A stretch of DNA of 64,000 bases from Bacteroides sp. GM023 (GTDB lineage: Bacteria; Bacteroidota; Bacteroidia; Bacteroidales; Bacteroidaceae): the NCBI RefSeq assembly GCF_014750685.1, contig NZ_JAAXGE010000013.1, positions 1 to 64,000 on the forward strand, given 5' to 3'. The notes beneath the pieces were generated by a model. That model worked only from the letters and a program-made list of their open reading frames with translations. It ran no database searches and had not been told where the DNA came from. Both the position numbers and the translations under genes were made by a program. Within the stretch, counting starts at the first letter, position 1, and the number at the start of each line of letters is the position of its first letter. Below are positions 1 to 7,037 of the stretch, in pieces.

Positions 1-188
1 CTATCGAGTATTAATCTTTCTTTCGAAAGGCTATCCCCGAGTTATCGGCAGGTTGGATACGTGTTACTCACCCGTGCGCCGGTCGCCATCTTTAGTTTGC
101 AAGCAAACTAAAATGCTGCCCCTCGACTTGCATGTGTTAAGCCTGTAGCTAGCGTTCATCCTGAGCCAGGATCAAACTCTTCATTGTA
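1..188 (-). rRNA. 16S rRNA, 5' end (partial)
   Basis: The complement of this stretch carries the universal bacterial 16S start (AGAGTTTGATCCTGGCTCAG at 180-161) followed by a Bacteroides-type V1 region. The gene reads leftward and runs off the left edge, so only about the first 187 bases are present. The exact mature 5' end is uncertain by a few bases; I placed it by analogy with other Bacteroides genes. Three tandem promoters lie upstream at 394-700. The sequence fits the thetaiotaomicron/ovatus/xylanisolvens group, but this fragment is too short to name a species. Confidence 0.97.
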
Positions 189-393
189 AAAGTTATTTTA
201 ATCATCCATTAAGGATGGTTTTTGCTCTGCTCAGGATGCCGTACAAAATTTATTGACTCTTTTCTAATACCTAAGTTTCATTTGTATTGCTACGCTTGAA
301 ACAAGTATTGACGGTTCTATTTTTTAACTTGTACTACTTGTATTGTTTATCAATATTTCAAAGAACTTGTTGCTTTCGTTTCAAAAGCGGGTG

Positions 394-425
394 CAAAGGT
401 AAGAGGTTTAATTTTAACTACCAAA
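394..425 (-). promoter_or_regulatory. rRNA promoter P1 (nearest to 16S)
   Basis: On the minus strand a -33 TTTG (425-422) is followed after 20 bp by TACCTTTG (401-394), matching the Bacteroidetes TTTG/TAnnTTTG promoter. An A-rich block upstream (minus sense, about 430-455) resembles an UP element. The promoter lies about 200 bp before the 16S start. Confidence 0.8.
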
Positions 426-540
426 CTTTTTCGGAAGTTTTTTTATTTTCTTTTTCAACTCGTTTCTCAGGCTCTCTTTGCGAAAGGGAAAGAATAATTA
501 ATTAAGAAAAGATAAACCGTTTTCTTTGCGAATCGGACTG

Positions 541-573
541 CAAAGATAAGAACTTTAAGTTATATCTTCCAAA
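541..573 (-). promoter_or_regulatory. rRNA promoter P2
   Basis: The -33 TTTG (573-570) and the -7 TATCTTTG (548-541) are separated by 21 bp. The upstream flank repeats that of P1 (the same CGGAAGTTTTTTT block in plus-strand reading), so P1 and P2 look like duplicated units. Confidence 0.8.
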
Positions 574-668
574 CTTTATCGGAAGTTTTTTTGTTCTTAT
601 TATTAAGCCGTCCTACGCTTTATCACTAAGTCATTTTGTCAAGGCTTCCTTCTCTTGGAAAGCGGGTG

Positions 669-700
669 CAAAAGTAGTCCCTTTTGGGATACACTCCAAA
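669..700 (-). promoter_or_regulatory. rRNA promoter P3 (most distal)
   Basis: The -33 TTTG (700-697) and the -7 TACTTTTG (676-669) are 20 bp apart. The downstream flank shares AAAGCGGGTGCAAA with that of P1, which supports a tandem origin. Confidence 0.75.
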
Positions 701-992
701 TATATTCAACTCTTTTTTCTAATTATTTTTGAATGCTTATGCTAACTCGTTGAACGATAAGGGTGTTGTAGAACATATTTTTTAATATTAGGTGAAGTGT
801 GTGCGGGAACGGGTAAGGGAGTACACATTATTATATTCACGTGTGCGCGTAATGCGCGCGCGAGGAAATAAATAGCTGGAAGAAAAAAACATCTTTTTTC
901 TAAAGAATGAAAGGGAAAAAGGAGAAAGAGAGGTAAAAAAAGACTGAAGGGAGAAAGGAATAGTAGAAATAGAGGTAAGAAAACAGCGATAA
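701..992. other. purine-rich intergenic stretch, no gene seen
   Basis: Between the distal rRNA promoter and the tandem array the plus strand becomes strongly purine-rich (about 880-1000, GAAAGGGAAAAAGGAG-like runs). Minus-strand open frames here translate to Phe/Leu/Ser-rich low-complexity sequence and are not convincing genes. An ACGTGTGCGCGT-like alternating stretch occurs near 839-862. Confidence 0.5.
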
Positions 993-1326
993 GGATAAAA
1001 AAAAGCAAGAGGATACTGTATCAAGCTCAACTAAAAAAGGAGTTCCATAAATGTCGATAAAAAAAGCAAGAGGATGCCGTATCAAGTTCAACTAAAAAAG
1101 GAGTTTTATAAATGTCGATAAAAAAGCAAGAAGATGCTGTATCAAGCTCAACTAAAAAAGGAGTTTTATAAATGCCGATAAAAAAGTAAGAGAATGCTGT
1201 ATCAAGCTCAACTAGAAAAGAAGTTTCATTAATGACGATAAAAAAAGCAAGAGGATGCTCGTATCAAGCTCAACTAGAAAAGAAGTTTTATAAATGTCGA
1301 TAAAAAAGCAAGAGGATGCTCGTATG
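993..1326. repeat. tandem array of 60-63 bp units, 5 full copies plus a partial
   Basis: Units start at 993, 1056, 1117, 1177, 1237 and 1299 (partial), each beginning with GATAAAAAA followed by GCAAGAGGATGC (with point variants), a TATCAAGCTCAACTA block and a AAATGtC end. Units abut directly with no unique spacers. On the minus strand each unit contains the GCATCCTCTTGCTTTTTTATC half that forms the right side of the hairpin at 1311-1344. Confidence 0.9.
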
Positions 1327-1344
1327 GGGAAATGAGCATCCTCT
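1303..1344 (-). terminator. intrinsic terminator at the end of the tandem array
   Basis: A perfect 11-bp inverted repeat (AGAGGATGCTC at 1311-1321, GAGCATCCTCT at 1334-1344) is followed on the minus strand by TTGCTTTTTT. It lies about 240 bp downstream of the minus-strand gene at 1586-1951 and would terminate leftward transcription before the rRNA promoters. Confidence 0.65.
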
Positions 1345-1585
1345 CTAGGAGACAATTCTAAAAACCACTTTCACAAGCAATTAGTAGAGTTGAGAACTCT
1401 CCATGCAGAAAAGCTGGTAGGATCATGAGAACTATTTCATTACCCGGTCATACGACAATACGACAAGATAATCAATCCGGCGTACACAGATGATTTTATC
1501 CGATTAACGCAGTTCTACTCAGATTTAATTCAAACTATTGGATTTATTGAATTCATTCAGTGCTATCTCAAATCGGTTCAATTTT

Positions 1586-1951
1586 TCATCTTTCCGCAGA
1601 TTGACGTAAATTAACCAGTTCAGTCCATTTATTTAGACTCAAGTCAATGCCACCTTTGGAAAGACAGTCCAAAGAATCACGAAAATGATGGATTATGCGT
1701 TCAGGATTACTGCACATTACATAGGATAACTCGGCAAGAGCGTAACAAAGACGGGACATTTGAATGTAGTCTATTTGGGTGTAGGATGCATTCATTGAAG
1801 ATTCAACCAGGTTGTCCAGTATTTCATAAAGCTGGCTTTGCTCGCAACTAGTCAGTTCACTTATTGGCTTATGCATGACAGGATGCTGCATCAAGCGGAT
1901 GATGTTTTCTTTAAAATCAATATCCATCGCTTTTAGTTTTGTTTGACGCAT
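1586..1951 (-). CDS. small hypothetical protein
   Basis: This is a 121-residue reading frame of mixed, mainly helical-looking composition, with no signal peptide and no motif I recognise. Met9 (1927) is an alternative start that gives MDIDFKENIIRLMQHP as the N-terminus. Its amino-acid composition is that of a normal soluble protein, unlike other open frames in this desert, which is why I list it. It stands alone between the tandem array and an AT-rich region, with a terminator-like hairpin downstream at 1311-1344. No function can be assigned; a spurious frame is possible. Confidence 0.5.
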   Translation of the reverse strand: MRQTKLKAMDIDFKENIIRLMQHPVMHKPISELTSCEQSQLYEILDNLVESSMNASYTQIDYIQMSRLCYALAELSYVMCSNPERIIHHFRDSLDCLSKGGIDLSLNKWTELVNLRQSAER

Positions 1952-2340
1952 CAGTTCCCGATGGTGCGAGGGTTATATATAAAAAGAGAGCGCAGGAACT
2001 ATCTACTCATGCCTATATAAGGTATCGGCTAAGACCCTTCACGAACACAAGTGATAGTCCCACGCTCAATTGGGTATATAACAAGGTTATATATACAAAA
2101 GATGCGCGAGACCCGTCACTTATTGCTTTTCGTGAAAAAATTAGCCGATTTTTTATATAGAATGCAATAAATAACCGTTCTCAATAAAATTATTAAAAAC
2201 CTACTTTCTTCGCTAGAAAGTAAACTACGACAAAAGTAGCAATAAATATTTATCAGGCAAACAATATTGACAAAGAAATGAATCGCCGAGTTTAATTCGT
2301 TCTATTTAGTAAAATCGGCTTAGCTGTACTAAAACGTATT

Positions 2341-2511
2341 TTTCATTTTCATCTCTCATGCTCTCATTAATTTTAGCTAATTAGATGATAATCAACAAAT
2401 AACAAAATGAGAGATAAAATAAAAAACGGCATCTCTCATCATTTTCGACTCATTTTGATTGAAAACAATGTGCTTCTCATCGCTTTTTACCCGATTATTA
2501 TGTATCTCTCA
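2341..2511. repeat. left arm of a 171-bp diverged inverted repeat
   Basis: This arm pairs in inverted orientation with 3124-3294, roughly 75-80% identical by eye. Both arms are studded with ATCTCTCAT/ATGAGAGAT motifs. The arm contains the start of the small frame 2407-2553. Confidence 0.8.
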
Positions 2512-2553
2512 TTCTATTTCAAGCTATTTCTCATAGAGAAAACTATATTTTGA
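2407..2553 (+). CDS. candidate small protein, member of an inverted pair
   Basis: The 48-codon frame starts MRDKIKNGISHHFRLIL and ends at TGA 2551-2553. Its first 35 codons align without any gap to the frame on the minus strand of the other arm (start at 3230). Conserved positions include MRDKI, NGISH, LIL, LI and IIMYLS. Three of the codon differences are synonymous, but many are not, so coding is unproven. No known family is recognised. The alternative is that the shared frame is only a by-product of the DNA repeat. Confidence 0.25.
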   Translation: MRDKIKNGISHHFRLILIENNVLLIAFYPIIMYLSFYFKLFLIEKTIF

Positions 2554-2832
2554 AGATTTTAGAAGAGGCCAAGATAGAATTTGCTATCATTGGATGCTTT
2601 CATTCAGCCCCAAAGACGAGAATGAAAATTCTACTACTTATCATTATCCGATTGATATGCGTTGATAGAATAATGCAGGTTTCATATGGCGAAATGATGA
2701 AATCCGCTGAAATTAGTCTACGGTTCATGGCAAATAGAGGCTCATTTACCGTATCACAATAGAATAAAGAGCAGGTATCCACACCTCATAGAGCAGGTAT
2801 CCTTGTGTTTTTGTACCGATATTCAAACCGTT

Positions 2833-2914
2833 CCACTCTAGTGCACAATTCTGTGTACTAGAGTGGATAGAACTATGCACTGGAGTGCACAGAACCGTTC
2901 ACTCGAGTGGAACG
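2833..2914. repeat. cluster of CACTC-AGTG palindromes
   Basis: Four related dyads sit within 82 bp: CCACTCTAGTG (2833-2843), CTAGAGTGG (2858-2866), GCACTGGAGTGC (2877-2888) and TTCACTCGAGTGGAA (2899-2913). A fifth, ATCCACTCTAGTGGAT, lies at about 3299-3314 beside the right repeat arm. The spacing suggests a protein-binding cluster or a degenerate repeat. Confidence 0.6.
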
Positions 2915-3008
2915 ATATAGATATCGCCTTAAAAATACGACAATGATTAGGAGAAAACATAGAATCTAAAGGTATATTACATACGAGCAAGCGGTTAAGT
3001 ACAGATGA

Positions 3009-3230
3009 TTAAGCAATAAACTGAAAAAGAAAGAAATATAATCCGAAATAGCATGAAAGATGAAAAAGAATTTGATGAGGAATGAAGAGGTATTTGACGA
3101 AAGGTATTTGATGAGAAGTTTTTGATGAGAGATACATAATAATAGAACAAAAAACGATGAGAGACACACATTTTTCCGTCAAAATGAGTAGAAAATAATG
3201 AGAGATACCATTTATAATTTTATCTCTCAT
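3009..3230 (-). CDS. candidate small protein, partner of 2407-2553
   Basis: This 73-codon minus-strand frame begins MRDKIINGISHYFLLIL and stays in register with the left-arm frame over 35 codons. The remainder is Phe/Leu-rich and resembles a hydrophobic peptide. No family is recognised and coding status is uncertain. Confidence 0.25.
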   Translation of the reverse strand: MRDKIINGISHYFLLILTEKCVSLIVFCSIIMYLSSKTSHQIPFVKYLFIPHQILFHLSCYFGLYFFLFQFIA

Positions 3231-3294
3231 TTCATTATTAGCTGATTACCATTTAGTTATCTATAATCAATGAGAGTATGAGAGATGAAAATGA
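3124..3294. repeat. right arm of the 171-bp diverged inverted repeat
   Basis: This is the reverse-complement counterpart of 2341-2511. The arms flank about 610 bp that hold the palindrome cluster and no convincing gene. No transposase or target-site duplication is visible. Confidence 0.8.
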
Positions 3295-3529
3295 CAAATC
3301 CACTCTAGTGGATTAGTAGAATAACAACAAGACACAAGGTGAACGCTCAATAACCATTACACCTTATCATTTTCTATATTTTTTCAATACCAATGACTTT
3401 ATCTCTTATATTCTCATTCCATCCATAGGTTTTCTTCTATCAAACTTTAAATACTTGGCATTTTATAAGGATATAAGTTATAATCGACAAAAATCGCCCA
3501 TTTACCCTGTTATAATAGAAAATTTTACC

Positions 3530-3537
3530 TACTTTTG
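3530..3537 (+). promoter_or_regulatory. -7 element of the Fic gene promoter
   Basis: TACTTTTG matches the Bacteroides -7 consensus exactly and ends 18 bp before the ATG at 3556. No clear TTTG lies at the expected -33 distance, so the promoter may be weak or activated. Confidence 0.55.
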
Positions 3538-3555
3538 CAGAAATAGTGATTTATA

Positions 3556-5049
3556 ATGGAAAAAAATCGCCGAATACAGTTACAGGAACTTTTGTTTTCA
3601 TCTTCCGATAAAGCGGAATCAAAACGTATAGCCAAACTTGTCAAAGAAGGTGTCATAAGAAAAATAGCACCTAAGATTTACACATCAAACTTGACTGACC
3701 AGCCTGAGAATATTATCAGGAGAAACATTTTCATCCTATTAGGGAAACTATATCCTCAAGCTGTCATCAGCCACAGGTCGGCTTTTGAATTTAAACCCAC
3801 CCCCAGCGGACATATTTTTTTGACTTATTCTTATACGAAAAACATTTCTTTGCCGGGTATCACCATTCATTTGATGGAAGGAAAAGGTGGGATGCCGGAA
3901 GACACTCCGTTTATTGAAGGATTGTATCTGTCCCGACCGGAAAGAGCTTTTTTGGAAAACATGCAAGTATCCAGAAAGCAAGGAGATGAGTCTAAAACAT
4001 TGACGCAACAGACCATAGAAGAAAAATTAGAGATCATCATTCGTACAAATGGAGAAACTGCTATCAATAAATTGCGGGATAAATCACGGGAAGTAGCCTC
4101 CGTTTTGAATATGGAACCTGAATTTGAAAAATTGAATACAATTATCAGTGCATTACTTGCGACCCACCCTGCCCAAATTTTAAAATCCCCTTTGGCGGCA
4201 GCCCGTGCTTTTGGGGAACCTTATGACCCAGAACGCTATGAGTTATTTGGGAGTTTGTTCGCTGCTCTTCAGCAAATGGAATTCAAATCTTATCCGGATA
4301 AAAATACAACAGAACGTGCCTATCGGAATTTTGCGTTTTTCGAGAGCTATTTTTCCAATTATATAGAAGGGACAGAGTTCGAAGTGGAAGACGCACAACG
4401 AATCATAGAAACCAATCAGCCGATGGAAGCCCGTAATGAAGATTCACACGATGTTTTAGGTACGTTCTATATCGTATCAAACAAGCGGGAAATGGCAATA
4501 GTACCAAGATCGGCAGAGGAATTGATTCAGATTCTGCAATCCAGGCACCGGATTATGTTGTCCGCACGACAAAGTAAAATGCCCGGCATGTTCAAAATGC
4601 AAAATAACCGGGCAGGAAATACCAATTTTGTTGATTTTACTCTTGCCAGAGGTACTTTACTGAAAGGATTTGAGTATTATCAGGCTCTGCAAACGCCTTT
4701 TGCGAAGGCATTATTCATTATGTTTATGATTAGCGAAGTACATCCTTTCAACGATGGAAATGGGCGTATTGCCCGCGTAATGATGAATGCGGAACTATCG
4801 GTTGCAAACGAATCCAAAATCATTATACCTACCGTTTTTCGTAATGACTATTTGTTGTCTCTTCGCAAACTTACCCGACAAAATGATCCGAACGTGTACA
4901 TCAACGCCATGTTGAAAGTTCAAAGATTCAGTTCTGCGCTATATGGAGAAGATTTGAATGCAATGAAAACGTTTCTATACGAAATGAATGCTTTTGCAGA
5001 CCCGGAAGAAAATATTCTCAATCTAAACAAATTACCCGATAGCCTATAA
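3556..5049 (+). CDS. Fic-domain protein with N-terminal AbiEi-like winged helix
   Basis: Residues 1 to about 135 resemble the AbiEi-type antitoxin/winged-helix domain (short DNA-binding helices, then VISHRSAFEF and a terminal SRPERAFLEN segment). Residues about 240-460 are a Fic domain with the catalytic loop HPFNDGNGRIAR (396-407), whose His396 and the Gly-Asn-Gly-Arg anion site are intact. SNYIEG at 267-272 fits the inhibitory [S/T]xxxE[G/N] motif placed before the Fic core, as in class II Fic enzymes. Fic enzymes transfer AMP (or another NMP) to hydroxyl side chains of target proteins. The fusion of a putative DNA-binding antitoxin-like domain with a self-inhibited Fic core suggests an autoregulated, stress- or phage-related protein modifier. 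This role is inferred. The gene stands alone in AT-rich flanks. Confidence 0.85.
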   Translation: MEKNRRIQLQELLFSSSDKAESKRIAKLVKEGVIRKIAPKIYTSNLTDQPENIIRRNIFILLGKLYPQAVISHRSAFEFKPTPSGHIFLTYSYTKNISLPGITIHLMEGKGGMPEDTPFIEGLYLSRPERAFLENMQVSRKQGDESKTLTQQTIEEKLEIIIRTNGETAINKLRDKSREVASVLNMEPEFEKLNTIISALLATHPAQILKSPLAAARAFGEPYDPERYELFGSLFAALQQMEFKSYPDKNTTERAYRNFAFFESYFSNYIEGTEFEVEDAQRIIETNQPMEARNEDSHDVLGTFYIVSNKREMAIVPRSAEELIQILQSRHRIMLSARQSKMPGMFKMQNNRAGNTNFVDFTLARGTLLKGFEYYQALQTPFAKALFIMFMISEVHPFNDGNGRIARVMMNAELSVANESKIIIPTVFRNDYLLSLRKLTRQNDPNVYINAMLKVQRFSSALYGEDLNAMKTFLYEMNAFADPEENILNLNKLPDSL

Positions 5050-5448
5050 TTGTCTTTCGCTAATACCGGTTGGCTGTTTCAGTCCAGAGCAGACGCTCAA
5101 TAATTAATACATGCCTCCTGTAGAAGGCGTAGAGTGTGTTCCTATATTACCACTTATATCACATAAAAAGTACATACTAAGATTCCGGTTCGAAACGAGG
5201 TTTCCACTTTTCGTAATAAAACAAAACAAGTTGTTGCAGAAGTCGAAACTAATCATCGTAAAAAATGACACAAATGACCCTTCACAGCTTCCAAAAGCAA
5301 GTATATGTCGGGAAACAAAAAGTCTAAAAATCAGAATGATACATATAGAAATACAAAAATCCAAATTGAAAACTCCCATATTTCAATTCGGGCTTATCTT
5401 TGAGGAATGGAAGGAAAAAGGGCGTAAGACTAAAAAACAAACAAAAAT

Positions 5449-5550
5449 ATCGGTTTTGCATACAAGGGCATCGGTATATATACAAGAATATCGGTTGACA
5501 TGCTAAAATATCGGCATATATACAAGAATGCCGATTTTACGTACAAGAAA
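5449..5550. repeat. five degenerate 20-21 bp tandem repeats
   Basis: Units begin at 5449, 5470, 5490, 5510 and 5530, most starting ATCGG (GCCGA in the last) and carrying a TATACAAGAA-like end. They lie 120-220 bp upstream of the tyrosine recombinase gene. The rest of 5050-5667 is AT-rich. A 131-codon frame spans it, but its composition is not protein-like and I do not call it. Confidence 0.65.
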
Positions 5551-5667
5551 CAAAAATAACGGTTAAAACAAGACCGTGAAATGCAAAGATTACACAAACA
5601 AGCAAACAAGTAGCCTATGCCAATTATTTCTTCCTTCAGTTTTTAATAGATAAAAAACAAAGGAATT

Positions 5668-6657
5668 ATGAATGATTTAAAAAGTTTTATGGAGACAGTC
5701 ATACTAAGACTGGAAAGCGAGGGGCGGTATGGGACAGCCCACGTTTATCAAAGTACTCTGAATGCTATTTCACAATATTGGCATAGCAAACAAAAGGGTG
5801 CGATGAAATTGGATAAAGTTTTCGCTCCGGCACCTTTGCAGGGTTTCGAGCGATACTTATTGGAGAATATGCTTAGCATGAATACCGTATCTACTTATAT
5901 GCGTATGCTACGGGCTATTTATCACAGGGCTACCAAAGAAAGACGAATTAAATGGAAACAAGGTTTGTTCGACACCGTATATACAGGAGTGCGGGCAGAC
6001 ACAAAACGCGCGCTGACAGCAGGACATATGGGAAACATCCTTGTTGCCAGACAAACACTCCCCTCTTTGCGGGAAGCACAATCATGGTTCGTACTCCTTT
6101 TCTTGTTAAGGGGAATGCCGTTCATCGACCTTGCCCGGTTGAGGAAATGCGACCTGCATGGGAATATCCTTATTTATAAGAGACAAAAAACCGGGCGGGT
6201 AATCACCGTCAACGTGACTCCTGAAGCAATGCGGCTTATCAACCAGTTGGCCAACCGCAATCCCAGGTCACCTTATTTATTGTCTATCTTGCCGGATGCT
6301 CCGGGAATGCAGAACGCGAACGGTTTCGGCAGCAAAGAGGAATACAGATTGTATCAAGCCATATTGAGAGGGTTCAACAGAAGACTAAACGAACTTTCAA
6401 GAAGGATGAATCTCGGAGAAAAACTATCCTCATATACTGCCCGCCACACATGGGCGACAACAGCCTATCAAAAGAAATGTGCAACAGGAATCATCTGCAA
6501 CGCTTTGGGACACTCTTCCGTGAAAGTGACCGAAACATACTTAAAAGCCTTTGAACAAAAGGAAATAGATAAGACAAATAGTATGATTATCTCTTACATA
6601 AAAAAAGAAGCGGAGAAGGGATGCAAAAATCAATATTTAGCAACTACATTGCTGTAA
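5668..6657 (+). CDS. tyrosine recombinase (DNA invertase of the fimbrial switch)
   Basis: The 329-residue protein has an N-terminal SAM-like core-binding region (about 1-105) and a C-terminal catalytic domain. Visible catalytic boxes are the Arg in LLRGMPFIDLARL, a Lys in RQKTGR, the box II segment YTARHTW (Tyr in place of the first His of HxxR, as I recall being usual in Bacteroides invertases), LGHSSVKVTETYL with the conserved Gly-His, and the nucleophilic Tyr in TETYL. Its gene ends 18 bp before the left inverted repeat of a 327-bp segment whose ends look like tyrosine-recombinase core sites, so it very probably inverts that segment and controls the downstream fimbrial operon. Degenerate 20-bp repeats lie upstream. 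Confidence 0.9.
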   Translation: MNDLKSFMETVILRLESEGRYGTAHVYQSTLNAISQYWHSKQKGAMKLDKVFAPAPLQGFERYLLENMLSMNTVSTYMRMLRAIYHRATKERRIKWKQGLFDTVYTGVRADTKRALTAGHMGNILVARQTLPSLREAQSWFVLLFLLRGMPFIDLARLRKCDLHGNILIYKRQKTGRVITVNVTPEAMRLINQLANRNPRSPYLLSILPDAPGMQNANGFGSKEEYRLYQAILRGFNRRLNELSRRMNLGEKLSSYTARHTWATTAYQKKCATGIICNALGHSSVKVTETYLKAFEQKEIDKTNSMIISYIKKEAEKGCKNQYLATTLL

Positions 6658-6675
6658 TTCAATTATTTAGCTAAT

Positions 6676-6696
6676 CCGTTACTTTGTAGGTAACGG
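6676..6696 (+). repeat. left inverted repeat (recombination site) of the invertible segment
   Basis: The 21-bp site consists of 7-bp arms CCGTTAC and GTAACGG around an asymmetric 7-bp centre TTTGTAG. It is identical, inverted, to 6982-7002. Dyad arms with a 6-8 bp asymmetric centre are the standard layout of a tyrosine-recombinase core site. Confidence 0.92.
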
Positions 6697-6712
6697 TACA
6701 CAAAAGATTCGA

Positions 6713-6748
6713 CAAATATAAAGATTGATTTTGAAATAAGAAAACAAA
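6713..6748 (-). promoter_or_regulatory. candidate promoter inside the invertible segment, facing away from the fimbrial genes
   Basis: TATATTTG (6720-6713, minus) is an exact -7 match lying 16 bp inside the left repeat. The nearest TTTG is at 6748-6745 with 24-bp spacing. In this orientation it fires toward the recombinase gene, antisense to it. Confidence 0.55.
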
Positions 6749-6981
6749 ACTAACATTTTTTTTGCAGGTTTTTATAAAAAAGCAAAGTATTTGCTAAAAT
6801 GAAAACTCTTCCAAAGTAAACCAAGCAACTTTATCGCATAAATATTCCAGTCGTATCCAGCGTTCGGATACGAAAACTCAACGTTCGCAACTGTGCTCAC
6901 AGTGGCGCGATTCTCCTTTTGTATTTTTATTCATGCCAACCGCGTTCAGGGGACGCTTCCGCCTGCCTGGGACGGCACGTG

Positions 6982-7002
6982 CCGTTACCTACAAAGTAAC
7001 GG
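6982..7002 (-). repeat. right inverted repeat (recombination site)
   Basis: This is the exact reverse complement of 6676-6696. It overlaps a 14-bp palindrome ACGGCACGTGCCGT at 6972-6985. It ends 35 bp before the start codon of the next gene. Confidence 0.92.
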
Positions 7003-7037
7003 CGCACACTACGGAGAAACAAAAATTTAAAACCAGT

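Larger units (their letters stand above)
6676..7002. promoter_or_regulatory. invertible promoter segment upstream of the fimbrial operon
   Basis: This 327-bp non-coding stretch between the recombinase and the first fimbrial gene is bounded by perfect 21-bp inverted repeats. It contains a leftward -7 TATATTTG at 6720-6713 (TTTG 24 bp upstream at 6748-6745, longer than usual). A weaker leftward pair is TTTG 6815-6812 with ATACTTTG 6790-6783, 21 bp apart. I find no TAnnTTTG pointing right. Inversion would place these promoters next to the right repeat, facing the fimbrial genes. Two further dyads lie inside, at 6852-6872 and 6892-6905. Confidence 0.85.

Noticed and set aside
742..1091. Three overlapping minus-strand open frames of 60-90 codons
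   Set aside because: They translate the purine-rich strand into Phe/Leu/Ser-rich low-complexity sequence and overlap the tandem array.
993..1326. Possible CRISPR array
   Set aside because: The 60-63 bp units abut directly, with no unique spacers, and no cas gene is near.
1939..2160. 73-codon plus-strand frame overlapping the small gene start
   Set aside because: It has no family features, and it lies in AT-rich DNA with repeated GGTTATATATA segments.
2341..3294. Insertion sequence or MITE
   Set aside because: The arms are internally placed and diverged, and I see no transposase and no target-site duplication, so mobility is not supported.
5111..5506. 131-codon frame between the Fic and recombinase genes
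   Set aside because: Its composition is not protein-like and its end runs into the 20-bp repeats.
6933..7037. Upstream extension of the OmpA/DUF3575 gene
   Set aside because: It would start inside the invertible segment and precede a complete signal peptide at 7038.
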